From assembly GCF_004329715.1 (NCBI RefSeq), contig NZ_JXSY01000024.1, positions 176,045 to 240,044 on the forward strand: a stretch of 64,000 bases of DNA, in the 5' to 3' direction. Origin of the DNA: Bowmanella sp. JS7-9 (GTDB lineage Bacteria > Pseudomonadota > Gammaproteobacteria > Enterobacterales > Alteromonadaceae). Numbering within the stretch: the stretch's first letter is position 1; each line of letters begins with the position of its first letter. The translations under genes and the position numbers were made by a program. Positions 26,135 to 35,750 of this stretch are shown piece after piece. The notes below the pieces were generated by a model, which did no database searches, was not told the DNA's origin, and worked only from the letters and a program-made list of their open reading frames with translations.

Positions 26135-27109
26135 TTAATCCTCTAACGACCAGACTTCTGCCAGGCCACTACTACTCTCGGAAATGATGCGCTGATTATC
26201 CATAAATCCAACCGCATACACCACCGCGCTTTGCGGTGCCGGACCGTCTTTTGGCTTAACTTCCCACTCTTTCAGTAAGGTACCATCCTCAACACGCCAT
26301 AAACTCACCCGCCGGGTTGGTGATCCGGTTAACAGGTATTGGCCATCGGGAGAAAACACCGCATCGCTAAAAATCTTCTGCCGCTCGATATAGCGCAACT
26401 CGCTAATTTCCTCACCAGTTTGTACATTCCAGATACGCGCACCTTTGCGGCTGTCCGCAGTAAAGGCATAACGACCACGTGGGTCCAATGCCACTTTGGT
26501 CACCCGACTGGAATGATTAAACGCATGAATCACCTGACCGGTTTGGGTGTCCCACAAATAGACGGTGTAATCGTTACCACCACTGAGTGCATAGCGTCCA
26601 TTGGGCGACAAATCGAGACTATTGACTTTTTCTGTGTGGCCAAGAAATTCCAGACGTCGCCCGGTGCGGGGCTCGAAGAACATCACTTTGCCGTTAGCAC
26701 GCCCGACCAGTACGGCACGACCATTATTGCTTACCGCGATATCACGAATACTCGCTTCATCGATTCGCCACAATCCCTCCGGCTCACCGGACTGCAGGCT
26801 CCAAAGCGCAAAGGATTCCATATCTGCGGTAACCGCATACTGCTTATCGAAACTCAGCCTAACCAAGCCGACCACATTGGGATCATCACCCTGCATCGCC
26901 CAGTTGAAACGTTCTGTATTAGTCGCCAAATCCCAGATTTTGATGCCATTATTCAGGCCGGATATGATGGCCAGCGTGCCATCATCGCTGATATCTGCGG
27001 CTAAGGCGCCCTCTTCGCTATGCACATTGCGACTGAGCGGAACTTTTTCCGCCACTGTGCACCCAAGCAAGGTTGCGCTAAGAAGACACAGTAAGTAAAA
27101 CCCTCGCAT
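26135..27109 (-). CDS. WD40-repeat lipoprotein
   Basis: 324 residues from ATG 27109, giving MRGFYLLCLLSATLLGC with a lipobox at Cys17; the open frame extends to 27151 but that N-terminus is not a signal. Around six or seven WD40 blades follow, the clearest being VNSLDLSPNGRYALSGGNDY with TVYLWDTQTG and KVALDPRGRYAFTADSRKG. It is predicted to be an exported protein with a beta-propeller for protein contacts. No partner is known. It lies in the divergent fkpA/slyX neighbourhood and is co-oriented with slyX. Confidence 0.85.
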   Translation of the reverse strand: MRGFYLLCLLSATLLGCTVAEKVPLSRNVHSEEGALAADISDDGTLAIISGLNNGIKIWDLATNTERFNWAMQGDDPNVVGLVRLSFDKQYAVTADMESFALWSLQSGEPEGLWRIDEASIRDIAVSNNGRAVLVGRANGKVMFFEPRTGRRLEFLGHTEKVNSLDLSPNGRYALSGGNDYTVYLWDTQTGQVIHAFNHSSRVTKVALDPRGRYAFTADSRKGARIWNVQTGEEISELRYIERQKIFSDAVFSPDGQYLLTGSPTRRVSLWRVEDGTLLKEWEVKPKDGPAPQSAVVYAVGFMDNQRIISESSSGLAEVWSLED

Positions 27110-27217
27110 CGTTGGTTTCCCTTTTGTTCTGGTACAGTTAGTATACGTCAAATCTTCCCGTGTTTAGCTCGTGTATTTTTATCGAAGCTATTGATTTAAC
27201 AAAAATTTGGAGCATTT

Positions 27218-27991
27218 ATGAAACACCTTAAAGCCACCCTGTTGCTGGCCTCTGCGATGGGCCTGGTGGCCTGTCAACCGGCAGCCGATTCCAACACTAC
27301 TCAAGCAAACGCTGCCAGCAGTGAGCAAACGGTTGTTACCGATCAAAACGCCTACGCGCTGGGCGTCTCTATTGGCTCTGTGATTAACAATGCCCATGGA
27401 AAATATGCCAATGCCAATATCCAGCTGGATAAAACTCAGATTCTGGCCGGCATCAGTGACATTCTGAACAGCAAAGCCACATTAACGCTGGACGAGGCCA
27501 ATGGCCTGTTACGGGAAATGGAATTGCTGGCTAAGCAAAACCTGGTGGAAATCAACGCCAAAAAGTCAGAAGCCAATATTGCAGCTGGTCAGGCGTTTTT
27601 AGCTGAAAACGGCGCACGCCCGGAAGTAACCACCACAGAATCTGGCCTGCAATATGAAGTCCTGGTAGCAGGTGACGGCGCTATGCCAACTGCCGCGGAT
27701 ACGGTCACTGTGCATTACCGTGGTACCACTATCGATGGTACGGAATTTGATTCCTCATACAGCCGCAACGAGCCAACGTCGTTCCCGCTTAACCGCGTAA
27801 TCAAAGGCTGGACCGAAGGCCTGCAATTGATGAATGTTGGTTCCAAATACCGCTTCGTGATTCCAAGCGAGCTGGCTTATGGTGAGCGCCAAATGGGTGA
27901 TGACATCTCGCCAAACAGCACCTTGGTATTTGAAGTAGAATTATTGGACATTACGTCAGCTGAAAAACCAGCAGAAGAAGCACAACAATAA
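27218..27991 (+). CDS. fkpA: FKBP-type peptidyl-prolyl isomerase FkpA, lipoprotein form
   Basis: 257 residues with SD TTTGGAG before the ATG. The signal has a lipobox (GLVAC, Cys19) followed by Gln-Pro, so the mature protein should be an outer-membrane lipoprotein, unlike soluble E. coli FkpA. The N-terminal dimerisation domain covers about 45-140 and the FKBP domain about 150-250, with VTVHYRGTTIDGTEFDSS, VIKGWTEGLQLM and IPSELAYGERQ. It is a periplasmic folding factor with chaperone activity. An intrinsic terminator follows. Confidence 0.93.
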   Translation: MKHLKATLLLASAMGLVACQPAADSNTTQANAASSEQTVVTDQNAYALGVSIGSVINNAHGKYANANIQLDKTQILAGISDILNSKATLTLDEANGLLREMELLAKQNLVEINAKKSEANIAAGQAFLAENGARPEVTTTESGLQYEVLVAGDGAMPTAADTVTVHYRGTTIDGTEFDSSYSRNEPTSFPLNRVIKGWTEGLQLMNVGSKYRFVIPSELAYGERQMGDDISPNSTLVFEVELLDITSAEKPAEEAQQ

Positions 27992-28013
27992 TTTGTTAGC
28001 TAGCCAATAAGAG

Positions 28014-28039
28014 AAAGCCGGGCAATGCCCGGCTTTTTT
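28014..28039 (+). terminator. Intrinsic terminator of fkpA
   Basis: A 7-bp GC-rich stem GCCGGGC / GCCCGGC with a 3-base loop is preceded by AAA and followed by six T. It begins 22 bases after the fkpA stop. Confidence 0.92.
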
Positions 28040-28417
28040 CTAAGGTGGATTCAGCTAAAGTTTTCCTTGCTGAGCCTGTTCCTGTGTTAACCCCGTTATA
28101 CGGGCAACGTTTATCCGGTTAAACCGGCTTTAAAAAAGTACAATCGATTTCAGGCGTAACTCACTGCTTCGTCAACTGCTCTACCAATTGCTCAGCCCGT
28201 GACAGATGTTCTGAGTATGGGTCTCCTCTTCTGTATCTGGCCTGCTCTTCAAGCTTAGTTCAGCATCCTTTAACAACTTGCCTGAATCGGCCAACTCTTT
28301 AGAACAATAAAGCCTAAACAGTATGTGACCGATTATTCCGTAACCATTGCTATGCTTGACCTGACCCGCGCATTTGCGCTCAAATCCATCCGATAACGGC
28401 TTTAATGGAAACACCAA
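28040..28417. other. Gene-poor stretch between fkpA and greB
   Basis: No intact conserved gene is visible here. A perfect 13-bp palindrome CCGGTTAAACCGG lies at 28115-28127, just after a weaker CCCG/CGGG hairpin. On the minus strand a frame of 98 codons (28181-28477) runs antisense into greB and is not convincing. A different minus frame just after TGA gives a charged C-terminus-like peptide ending AEQLVEQLTKQ with TGA at 28161-28163. Joined by a one-base shift, the two read like the remains of a gene. The greB promoter must also lie here, but no clear hexamers were found. Confidence 0.4.
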
Positions 28418-28891
28418 GTGAAAACCCCCCTTATTACCCGCAAAGGCTACGAACAGCTGCAACAAGAGCTTGATCATTTATGGCGCGTCGAACGACCGGA
28501 AACCACCCGCAAAGTCGCATGGGCCGCCAGCCTCGGTGATAGAAGTGAGAACGCCGATTATCAATACAATAAGAAACGCCTGCGGGAGATCGACAGACGG
28601 GTGCGCTATTTGCGTAAGTGCCTGGAAAATCTAAAGATCGTCGACTATTCGCCACAACAAGAAGGCCGGGTCTTTTTTGGCGCCACCGTTGAAATCGAAA
28701 GCGAAGAGGGTCGCCAACTTACCCTCAAAATTGCCGGCTATGATGAAATATTTGGCCGGAAGGATGTGATCTCCATCGACTCACCAATGGCGCGTGCGTT
28801 GCTAAAGAAGCAGGTCGGTGACGAAGCGCTGGTGAAAACAGAAGCGGCCACCACCTATTGGTATATCAACGAGATTCGTTACGAATCGTAA
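28418..28891 (+). CDS. greB: Transcription elongation factor GreB
   Basis: A 157-residue transcript-cleavage factor that rescues backtracked RNA polymerase. The N-terminal coiled-coil carries the catalytic acidic tip in SLGDRSENADYQYNKKRLRE (Asp and Glu at about 41-45). The C-terminal FKBP-like domain has FGATVEIESEEG. The IDRRVRYLRKCLENLKIVDY segment is GreB-type rather than GreA. The start is GTG 28418; the nearby ATG at 28405 is out of frame. E. coli GreB has 158 residues. Confidence 0.95.
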   Translation: MKTPLITRKGYEQLQQELDHLWRVERPETTRKVAWAASLGDRSENADYQYNKKRLREIDRRVRYLRKCLENLKIVDYSPQQEGRVFFGATVEIESEEGRQLTLKIAGYDEIFGRKDVISIDSPMARALLKKQVGDEALVKTEAATTYWYINEIRYES

Positions 28892-28991
28892 CGGTTTGTA
28901 ACAACTAATTCGCCCCCACCAACGGCCAGCCTTTAGACATCTAAGCATAAATCACGCAGACTGACGGCGTCTAACATTTCAGGGCAAGGCT

Positions 28992-31577
28992 ATGAAAATC
29001 AGAAACTTACTAACTGGTGCCAGCATGTTGCTGGCAGCAAGCTGGGGAAGTTTGGTGCAGGCATCCGCTAGCGATGAAGTCTACCGACTACCACAAACTA
29101 TTCAGCCAACACTGCAAACTATCGACCTGACTGTCGATCCGGATAGTCCGGATTATCAGGGTGAGACCACCATCTCGCTGGATATTCAGCAGCCCACCGA
29201 CAAAGTTGGCTTCTATAAAAAAGAATTAACAATCTTGTCTGCTGAATTGGTTAGCGAAGCCGGTACTATCCCACTCAGCATTGAAGAAGCCAGTAATGAA
29301 ATTTTCTGGGCTAAAAGCAGCCAGACCATTGCCGCCGGGAAATATCAGTTCACTTTGCGTTTCGAAGGTAAGATTAATACCTCATCTGACGGCATGTACC
29401 TATCAAATCACAACGGCCGTAATTACATCTTCACCCAATTTGAAGATATGGATGCACGCCGCGCATTCCCGTCATTCGATGAGCCAAGCTTCAAAATTCC
29501 TTATGAGCTAACCATTACTGCGCCGCAAAAACATACTGTGGTAGCCAATACCCCGGTTGAAACCACTGAACAGCATGACGGCTGGCAAACCGTGCACTTT
29601 ATGCGTACTAAGCCAATGCCAAGTTACATCATTGCCTATGCGGTGGGTGAGCTAGATTCCATAGAAATTAACAATCTGTCGGTACCTGGGCGCATTTATG
29701 CACCTAAAGGCGAGGCGGTGAAAACCTCTTTTATTGCCAAACATACCGCGGAAATCCTGCAGAATCTGGAAGCTTACTTCGGCATGCCCTATCCATACCG
29801 CAAACTGGATTTGATTGCGGTACCCAACTTTACCTTTGGAGCAATGGAAAACGCCGGACTGGTAACGTTCCGCTCCGAATTACTGATTCTGGATGAGCAG
29901 CCAAACCTGAATGAACGTGCCGCGCCGTTGATGGTCGTGGCTCACGAACTGGCCCACATGTGGTATGGCGATCTGGTGACGATGGCCTGGTGGGATGACC
30001 TGTGGTTAAACGAAGCGTTTGCCAGCTGGATGGCATCACGGGTGATGACCAATCTGTATCCGGAACTGGGTTACCAAAACAACCTGAATCAGGAAGGTGC
30101 CTTCGGTCAGGATGCCAATCCTTTGGTGCGCCCAATCAAGAAAACGGTCAAAACCAGTGCCGATGTAATGGACGGCATGGGCCTTAATTACAGTAAAGGC
30201 GAAGCCGTATTACTGATGATTGAAGCCATGATTGGTGAGCAGGCGTTCCAAAAAGGTGTGCAAGCCTATATGCGCAAGCATGCCTGGCAAAACACCGTGG
30301 CAGACGATCTGTGGAATGCACTGGCGGCCAACACAGATATCGATTTACCCGCACTAATGAAAACCTTCTTAACCCAGCCTGGTTATCCGTTAGTTAATAT
30401 CACCGCTGATGGCAACGTGACTCAGAGCCGCTTTAAACTGGCCGGTGCTGAGGTGACAGAGCAATTATGGCACTTACCTTTACGCCTCAAGTTCAAAAAG
30501 GCAGGTAAAGTCCAGCGCCTGGATGTTTTGATGACTGAAAAGTCCGTACAAATCGATGCGATTAAAGGAGCGGATTGGGTTTATGCCGACGCTGACGCCG
30601 TGGGCTATTACCGCTGGAACATTCCCGCTAACCAATTAAGCGCGTTGCTGGCCGATGTCGATCAACTTAATGAACGCGAGCGAAAAAGTCTGATTTACGG
30701 CAGCAAGGCGTTAATGGATGCCGAACAACGTCAGCTTGATCAACACCTTCAGGTGATCTCTGCGATGGCAACCGATAACTCGCCAGAAGTCGTGCGTGCG
30801 GCATTTAACATTATCGCCCGCTTCGAATATCTGGTGAATAAAGCCAATAAGCAGGCATTTGCCAATTACATTGAAAGCATCGCGATGCCGTCTTTTGACC
30901 AGCTAGGCTTCCAGGTGCGCAGCAGCGATGACCGTGACACGATTAAACTGCGTGGCACCGTGCTACGTTTACTGGCCATGTACAGTAAAAACCCTGCCTT
31001 TATCGCGACTGCCACCACCCTCGCAGAAAAGTTTCTGACTGACCCAACCAGTGTTAACGTCGATCTGGCCAGCGTAGCCCTGGCAACGCGCGCCTTGAAT
31101 GCTGAAAAACCTGCTGAGATCTTCAAGGAATATCAGGCAGCGTATATCGCCCAAACCGACGCCCGCCTGCGTGACGCTATCGCCTCCGGCATGGTGTTTG
31201 AGGACGAGAAAATTATCAACCAAGTGTTCGATATGAGCCTCAATCCGGCAGTCAGCCCAGCCAACGCAATGCGCTTCGTCTGGATGGGTATGGCTAAACT
31301 GGAAGATCGTGACCTGATGTATAAGTGGATGAATGCGAACTTTGACGCACTGAGTGCGCGCATTCCAGCCGCCTATCTTGGCCAGTTGCCACAGTTTATT
31401 GGCTCCAGCTGTTCAGAGCACAACCAACAATTGGCCAACGCTTTCTTTAAACCCTTAGTTGAGAAAGTCCCTGCCATGCAACGCAGTCTGGATGTCATGA
31501 ACGAGTCCACTTCACAATGCATTAAAGTGAAGCAACAAAATCAGCCTGCATTTAATAAATACCTGCAATCGCTGTAA
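28992..31577 (+). CDS. Secreted M1-family metallo-aminopeptidase
   Basis: An 861-residue protein with a Sec signal peptide ending near LVQASA. The catalytic domain has the exopeptidase motif [11 protein letters not shown] (about residues 283-293) and zinc site HELAH (318-322) with Glu341 in WLNEAF, the classic HExxH-x18-E. An ERAP-like C-terminal helical domain runs from about 540 on. It is predicted to trim peptides in the periplasm or outside the cell. It is not PepN by architecture, which is cytosolic. It is a single gene, followed by a terminator. Confidence 0.93.
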   Translation: MKIRNLLTGASMLLAASWGSLVQASASDEVYRLPQTIQPTLQTIDLTVDPDSPDYQGETTISLDIQQPTDKVGFYKKELTILSAELVSEAGTIPLSIEEASNEIFWAKSSQTIAAGKYQFTLRFEGKINTSSDGMYLSNHNGRNYIFTQFEDMDARRAFPSFDEPSFKIPYELTITAPQKHTVVANTPVETTEQHDGWQTVHFMRTKPMPSYIIAYAVGELDSIEINNLSVPGRIYAPKGEAVKTSFIAKHTAEILQNLEAYFGMPYPYRKLDLIAVPNFTFGAMENAGLVTFRSELLILDEQPNLNERAAPLMVVAHELAHMWYGDLVTMAWWDDLWLNEAFASWMASRVMTNLYPELGYQNNLNQEGAFGQDANPLVRPIKKTVKTSADVMDGMGLNYSKGEAVLLMIEAMIGEQAFQKGVQAYMRKHAWQNTVADDLWNALAANTDIDLPALMKTFLTQPGYPLVNITADGNVTQSRFKLAGAEVTEQLWHLPLRLKFKKAGKVQRLDVLMTEKSVQIDAIKGADWVYADADAVGYYRWNIPANQLSALLADVDQLNERERKSLIYGSKALMDAEQRQLDQHLQVISAMATDNSPEVVRAAFNIIARFEYLVNKANKQAFANYIESIAMPSFDQLGFQVRSSDDRDTIKLRGTVLRLLAMYSKNPAFIATATTLAEKFLTDPTSVNVDLASVALATRALNAEKPAEIFKEYQAAYIAQTDARLRDAIASGMVFEDEKIINQVFDMSLNPAVSPANAMRFVWMGMAKLEDRDLMYKWMNANFDALSARIPAAYLGQLPQFIGSSCSEHNQQLANAFFKPLVEKVPAMQRSLDVMNESTSQCIKVKQQNQPAFNKYLQSL

Positions 31578-31605
31578 CCGGCGATTACTGCAGAACTGAT
31601 TCTAT

Positions 31606-31644
31606 CAAACTGCCGGGAGTGCTAAACTCGCCGGCAGTTTTTTT
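31606..31644 (+). terminator. Intrinsic terminator after the M1 peptidase gene
   Basis: Stem ACTGCCGG / CCGGCAGT (31609-31616 and 31631-31638) has additional GAG/CTC pairing towards the loop and is followed by seven T. It ends about 32 bases before the tex start, so tex needs its own promoter or readthrough. Confidence 0.85.
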
Positions 31645-31675
31645 ATGTTTATTCATCCTCATTACGAGTTTTTTC

Positions 31676-33976
31676 ATGATCATACAAACTATTGCTGCGG
31701 AGCTGCAGGTTAAGCCCGAACAGGTTGATGCGGCAGTTAACTTGCTTGATGGTGGCGCCACCGTCCCGTTTATTGCCCGTTACCGTAAAGAAGCCACCAT
31801 GGGGCTGGACGATGCGCAACTGCGTACCCTGGAACAGCGTCTGGGCTATCTGCGCGAACTGGAAGATCGCCGTCAGGTTATCCTCAAGTCCATTTCCGAA
31901 CAGGAAAAATTGACGCCGGAATTGGCCAAACAAATCGGGCAGGCCAGCAGTAAGACTGAGTTAGAAGATTTATACCTGCCGTACAAACCAAAGCGGCGCA
32001 CTAAAGGGCAAATCGCGATTGAGCAGGGTTTGGGCCCATTGGCCGATGCACTGTTTGCCAATCCCATGCTCGAGCCTGAATCCGAAGCCAGCAAGTATTT
32101 AAGCGATGATGTCAGCGACACCAAAGCGGCGCTGGATGGCGCGAAGTTTATTCTGATGGAGCGTTTTGCCGAGGATGCCGCCTTGTTGCAAAAGGTCCGG
32201 CATTATTTGAGTGGCCACGCCTTTATCAGCAGTAAAGTGGTATCTGGCAAAGAGCAGGAAGGCGCTAAATTTGCCGATTACTTCGAGCATAGCGAGAAGC
32301 TGCTTAAAACCCCTTCTCACCGCGCGCTGGCCATGTTCCGCGGCCGCAATGAAGGCGTATTACACGTGTCTATGGATGCCGATCCGGGCGCCGAGCAGCC
32401 AGTTCGTCAGTCCCACTGTGAACAAATTATTGCCGATCATCTGGGCCTGAAATTTAGCAACCGACCAGCGGATAGCTGGTTACACAGCGTGGTGCAATGG
32501 ACCTGGAAGATTAAGATCCAACTGCATATGGAAACCGAGCTGTTTTCTACCCTGCGCGAACAGGCAGAACAGGAAGCCATCGCGGTATTCGCGAAAAACC
32601 TCAATGACTTGTTGATGGCCGCACCGGCAGGCCCGAAAGTGACCATGGGGCTGGATCCGGGCTTACGCACAGGAGTCAAAGTGGCCGTCGTGGATGCCAC
32701 CGGCAAGGTGGTCGACACCAACACCATCTATCCCCATGCTCCGCAGAATCAGTGGGACAAAGCGCTTCGTACACTCGTCGCACTGTGCCAACAGCATAAA
32801 GTCCAGTTAATCAGTATTGGTAACGGGACCGCCTCACGGGAGACCGATAAGCTGGCCGGTGAATTGGTCAAAGCCTTACCGGAATTGCGTTTAAATAAAA
32901 TCATGATCAGCGAAGCGGGCGCCTCGGTGTATTCCGCATCCGAGCTGGCGTCCAATGAATTGCCCGATTTAGATGTTTCTCTGCGCGGCGCGGTATCCAT
33001 TGCCCGACGTTTGCAGGACCCACTGGCTGAACTGGTAAAAATCGAGCCCAAAGCCATTGGGGTTGGCCAATATCAACATGACGTCAGCCAAAGTCAGTTA
33101 GGCAAATCGCTGGACGCCGTAGTAGAGGATTGTGTAAACGCCGTTGGTGTTGATTTAAATACCGCATCGGTCAGCTTACTCAGTCACGTATCCGGTCTGA
33201 ACAAAACGCTGGCGCAAAACATTGTGCGCTACCGTGACAGCCACGGTGCGTTTAATGAGCGTAAAGCCTTGTTAAACGTCGAGCGTCTGGGACCCAAAGC
33301 CTTTGAACAGGCGGCTGGTTTCCTGCGTATCGCCAACGGTAACAATCCACTGGATGCCTCGTCTGTGCACCCGGAAGCTTATCCAGTGGTAGAAAAAATC
33401 GTGCAAAACACCGGTGCTGCGGTGAACGATTTAATTGGTAACACTGAGCTACTGAAAAAGCTTAAACCAGAGCAGTTTACCGATGAACACTTTGGGGTGC
33501 CGACTGTGCGTGACATCCTCAAAGAACTGGATAAACCCGGTCGCGACCCTCGTCCGGAATTCAAAACCGCCAGTTTTAAAGAAGGCGTAGAAAAAATCTC
33601 TGACCTGAAACCCGGCATGATTCTGGAAGGCGTGGTGTCCAACGTGGCGAATTTTGGTGCGTTCGTGGATGTAGGTGTGCATCAGGATGGCTTAGTGCAT
33701 ATTTCGGCGATGACCAACAAATTTATCTCCGATCCGCGCGAAGTCGTGAAGGCTGGAGATATCGTCAAAGTCAAAGTGCTGGAAGTGGATGTTCAGCGTA
33801 AACGTATTTCCTTTACGATGCGCATGGATGACGAGGTCATGGCTAGTGCTAAGCCTACAGGTAAACCCGCACCTAAAGCGCTACAACACCAGCCGAAGCG
33901 CGAGAGATCGGCGCCGCCAGCCAATACCGCGTTTGGCAATGCGTTTGCTGAGGCCTTCGCGAAAGCGAAAAAGTAA
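31676..33976 (+). CDS. tex: RNA-binding transcription accessory protein Tex
   Basis: 766 residues from ATG 31676 ([17 protein letters not shown]); the upstream GTG at 31619 lies in the preceding terminator and would add a hydrophobic leader, so it is rejected. It has the Tex N-terminal helical domain with [20 protein letters not shown] (about 29-48). Next come the YqgF/RNaseH-like domain ([17 protein letters not shown]), helix-hairpin-helix motifs (about 495-560) and a C-terminal S1 domain ([21 protein letters not shown], about 645-665). E. coli Tex (YhgF) has 773 residues and is next to greB. Confidence 0.95.
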   Translation: MIIQTIAAELQVKPEQVDAAVNLLDGGATVPFIARYRKEATMGLDDAQLRTLEQRLGYLRELEDRRQVILKSISEQEKLTPELAKQIGQASSKTELEDLYLPYKPKRRTKGQIAIEQGLGPLADALFANPMLEPESEASKYLSDDVSDTKAALDGAKFILMERFAEDAALLQKVRHYLSGHAFISSKVVSGKEQEGAKFADYFEHSEKLLKTPSHRALAMFRGRNEGVLHVSMDADPGAEQPVRQSHCEQIIADHLGLKFSNRPADSWLHSVVQWTWKIKIQLHMETELFSTLREQAEQEAIAVFAKNLNDLLMAAPAGPKVTMGLDPGLRTGVKVAVVDATGKVVDTNTIYPHAPQNQWDKALRTLVALCQQHKVQLISIGNGTASRETDKLAGELVKALPELRLNKIMISEAGASVYSASELASNELPDLDVSLRGAVSIARRLQDPLAELVKIEPKAIGVGQYQHDVSQSQLGKSLDAVVEDCVNAVGVDLNTASVSLLSHVSGLNKTLAQNIVRYRDSHGAFNERKALLNVERLGPKAFEQAAGFLRIANGNNPLDASSVHPEAYPVVEKIVQNTGAAVNDLIGNTELLKKLKPEQFTDEHFGVPTVRDILKELDKPGRDPRPEFKTASFKEGVEKISDLKPGMILEGVVSNVANFGAFVDVGVHQDGLVHISAMTNKFISDPREVVKAGDIVKVKVLEVDVQRKRISFTMRMDDEVMASAKPTGKPAPKALQHQPKRERSAPPANTAFGNAFAEAFAKAKK

Positions 33977-33982
33977 CCCAAT

Positions 33983-34013
33983 AAAAAAAGCCGCTGATAA
34001 CAGCGGCTTTTTT
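33983..34013. terminator. Bidirectional terminator between tex and the hydrolase gene
   Basis: Stem AAAAAAGCCGCTG / CAGCGGCTTTTTT with an ATAA loop has A-tracts and T-tracts on both sides, so it can terminate transcription from both convergent genes. It overlaps the last two bases of the minus-strand hydrolase gene. Confidence 0.9.
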
Positions 34014-34692
34014 ATTCGGGCAGTTTGTTGATGAACTCCTGAATTACTCTTGCAGCCCCCTCAGCATTTGTCTGCAACAAAAAATGTGGGCCTGACAAAC
34101 CAACGACCTGAATATTACTGAATACCTGCCTGAATTCATTAGACTTTTGTGATGGTACTAATTTGTCGTTTTTTGCCACCAGACACAGCGCTGGAATATC
34201 GCTTCTGGACTTCAATCCATCCAAATGCGCAAGCGCAGCTAATCTTTTTCTCAAAGTATCAGGTTGAACGTCATCCATTACCCTTTTAAACAGCGACAAC
34301 TGCTCATCGGACGCATTATTTCCCCACATAAACAATTTCAGGAAAACCTTTGAGACCGGCCACATGGCTATTTTCGATAGAGGTAAATACTTCGCAATAT
34401 TTACCAAAAACGGACGAGGACAGGAAAGAAAAGATGCTGCAAAAATCACTGCTTTAATATTGCTGTGATTTTCTAAAAGCTTTAACGCGATTCCCCCAGA
34501 AAAAGATTCAGCTAACACGATGCAATCAGTCTTGGGTAATTGTCGGGACACAAATGCAGCGAGTGACGTGTAACTTTGATCCCCGCATTGCGGCAGCACG
34601 ATTGCAAAAGATTCGTTGTAATCAAGCTTATCTATAAATTCATCAAAAAGACGAGACGTGCCATCCATACCTGGCAATAAAACTAATTTCAT
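34012..34692 (-). CDS. Alpha/beta hydrolase, atypical composition
   Basis: A 226-residue small alpha/beta hydrolase with oxyanion strand LVLLPGMDGTSRLFDEF, nucleophile region AESFSGG (Ser63 or Ser65), Asp in VAKNDKLVP and His in GPHFLLQ. There is no signal peptide. It has no clear operon partner and ends in the bidirectional terminator. A hand count of four lines of this gene gives about 40% GC against about 55% in a line near 36.3 kb, and its codon choice is visibly richer in A/T, suggesting recent acquisition. The substrate is unknown. Confidence 0.8.
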   Translation of the reverse strand: MKLVLLPGMDGTSRLFDEFIDKLDYNESFAIVLPQCGDQSYTSLAAFVSRQLPKTDCIVLAESFSGGIALKLLENHSNIKAVIFAASFLSCPRPFLVNIAKYLPLSKIAMWPVSKVFLKLFMWGNNASDEQLSLFKRVMDDVQPDTLRKRLAALAHLDGLKSRSDIPALCLVAKNDKLVPSQKSNEFRQVFSNIQVVGLSGPHFLLQTNAEGAARVIQEFINKLPE

Positions 34693-34737
34693 TTCCTTGA
34701 ACTCAGAGTCAATAAATTAGACGAGTGAATGTTTATA

Positions 34738-35745
34738 TCAAGCAGTTAAACTCAGACTCTGGGTCTTAGCCTCAGCCACATTGGCGTAGTAGTTTTCAAT
34801 TCTCAGCGCGCGCTGAGCTAATTCAGCTGGCACTTCGCGCGGACTTTCCAGCGACACCTCGGCGCCACCCGCTTCCGCAACCGGATCCGGCTCGGATTTC
34901 AGGCTACGACGGGGGGATTGCGCGCTAACTTCCGCACCACCCGCTTCGGCTACCGGATCATCCTGCTCAAGAGAGCGGCGTGGTGGGCTGGCATTGCCAG
35001 ACACCACAATATCTTCTAGCGACGGGCCTGGCCCCTGCTGATCCACTGCATCAGGATTGAAAACCTGATTAAACACCTGCTCCCGTTCGGCTTGGGCCTC
35101 ACGAACCAAGTCCGCTCTGGCTTCTGCCGCTAGTTGCGTGGCTTCGGCGGCAACACGCAAATCAGCTGGCGATGGCTCTGCCGGCGCTAATGCCGCTGAG
35201 CGCACCTGCTGCATTTTACGAATGGTGTCTTCCGGGGTATCTTCGGCAGAAATATCGATGGAAACTTCACCGCCTACGGCATAACGCTTGCCGTCCGGCC
35301 CCTGTTCAAATTCGTATTGTGGTGCACCGGCATGCTCACCGCCGGTATTGGCATGCGCTTGTTCGTGCGCACGGACCTCGGCATCACGTTTCTCTAATTG
35401 CTCAATCTCACGTGCTTCAGCCTGTTGCTGACGCTGCTGCTCTGCGTCTTGCTTTCCGGCACTGGGATCATTGGCATTGTCCTGATTATTGCCATCAGCC
35501 TGCTGCCCCTGAGGATTAACCTGTTGCTGTGCCGTAGGCTTTTCATAAACCACAGGTTGTGGTGCCTGGCCGGGTTGGCGAACACGATCTGACTCTGAAC
35601 CCAAACCACTTTCCGCCGCAGAATTTTCACTCTGCGAAGGCTGCGGGATCACTTCTTTTTGCTGATTGTCACGGCGGATCTGATCGGTGTTCAGATTGCT
35701 GTTGCTGTAGGGAATCGCCGTATGTAGCGGCGTTACAATGTTCAT
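34738..35745 (-). CDS. SprA-related family protein, putative metalloprotease
   Basis: 335 residues of low-complexity, Q/E/A-rich sequence around a conserved core. A long charged helix (about 98-125) runs into VRAHEQAHANTGGEHAG, where His127-Glu128-x-x-His131 is an HExxH motif, followed by YEFEQGPDGKRYAVGGEVSI (about 144-163). This core matches the SprA-related family sometimes annotated as putative metalloprotease (from memory). Residues 253-300 are a tandem 24-residue repeat. There is no signal peptide. It starts 5 bases after the rod-like gene, so the two are coupled. Proteolytic activity is unproven. Confidence 0.8.
   Translation of the reverse strand: MNIVTPLHTAIPYSNSNLNTDQIRRDNQQKEVIPQPSQSENSAAESGLGSESDRVRQPGQAPQPVVYEKPTAQQQVNPQGQQADGNNQDNANDPSAGKQDAEQQRQQQAEAREIEQLEKRDAEVRAHEQAHANTGGEHAGAPQYEFEQGPDGKRYAVGGEVSIDISAEDTPEDTIRKMQQVRSAALAPAEPSPADLRVAAEATQLAAEARADLVREAQAEREQVFNQVFNPDAVDQQGPGPSLEDIVVSGNASPPRRSLEQDDPVAEAGGAEVSAQSPRRSLKSEPDPVAEAGGAEVSLESPREVPAELAQRALRIENYYANVAEAKTQSLSLTA
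34846..34989 (-). repeat. Tandem 72-bp coding repeat in the SprA-related gene
   Basis: Two consecutive 24-residue units (residues 253-276 and 277-300) both read S-P-(P)-R-R-S-L, four or five variable acidic residues, then DPVAEAGGAEVS. The DNA copies match over the AGGAEV part with several silent differences, so the duplication is not very recent. Unequal crossover could change the copy number. Confidence 0.85.
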
Positions 35746-35750
35746 CGCCG

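Noticed and set aside
26339..27004. Plus-strand open frame of 221 codons across the WD40 gene
   Set aside because: It is antisense to a well-supported WD40 lipoprotein; no SD and no recognisable family.
28181..28477. Intact minus-strand gene of 98 codons upstream of greB
   Set aside because: Its 5' part is antisense to the greB coding start and it lacks an SD; at best part of it is gene debris, reported as a weak finding.
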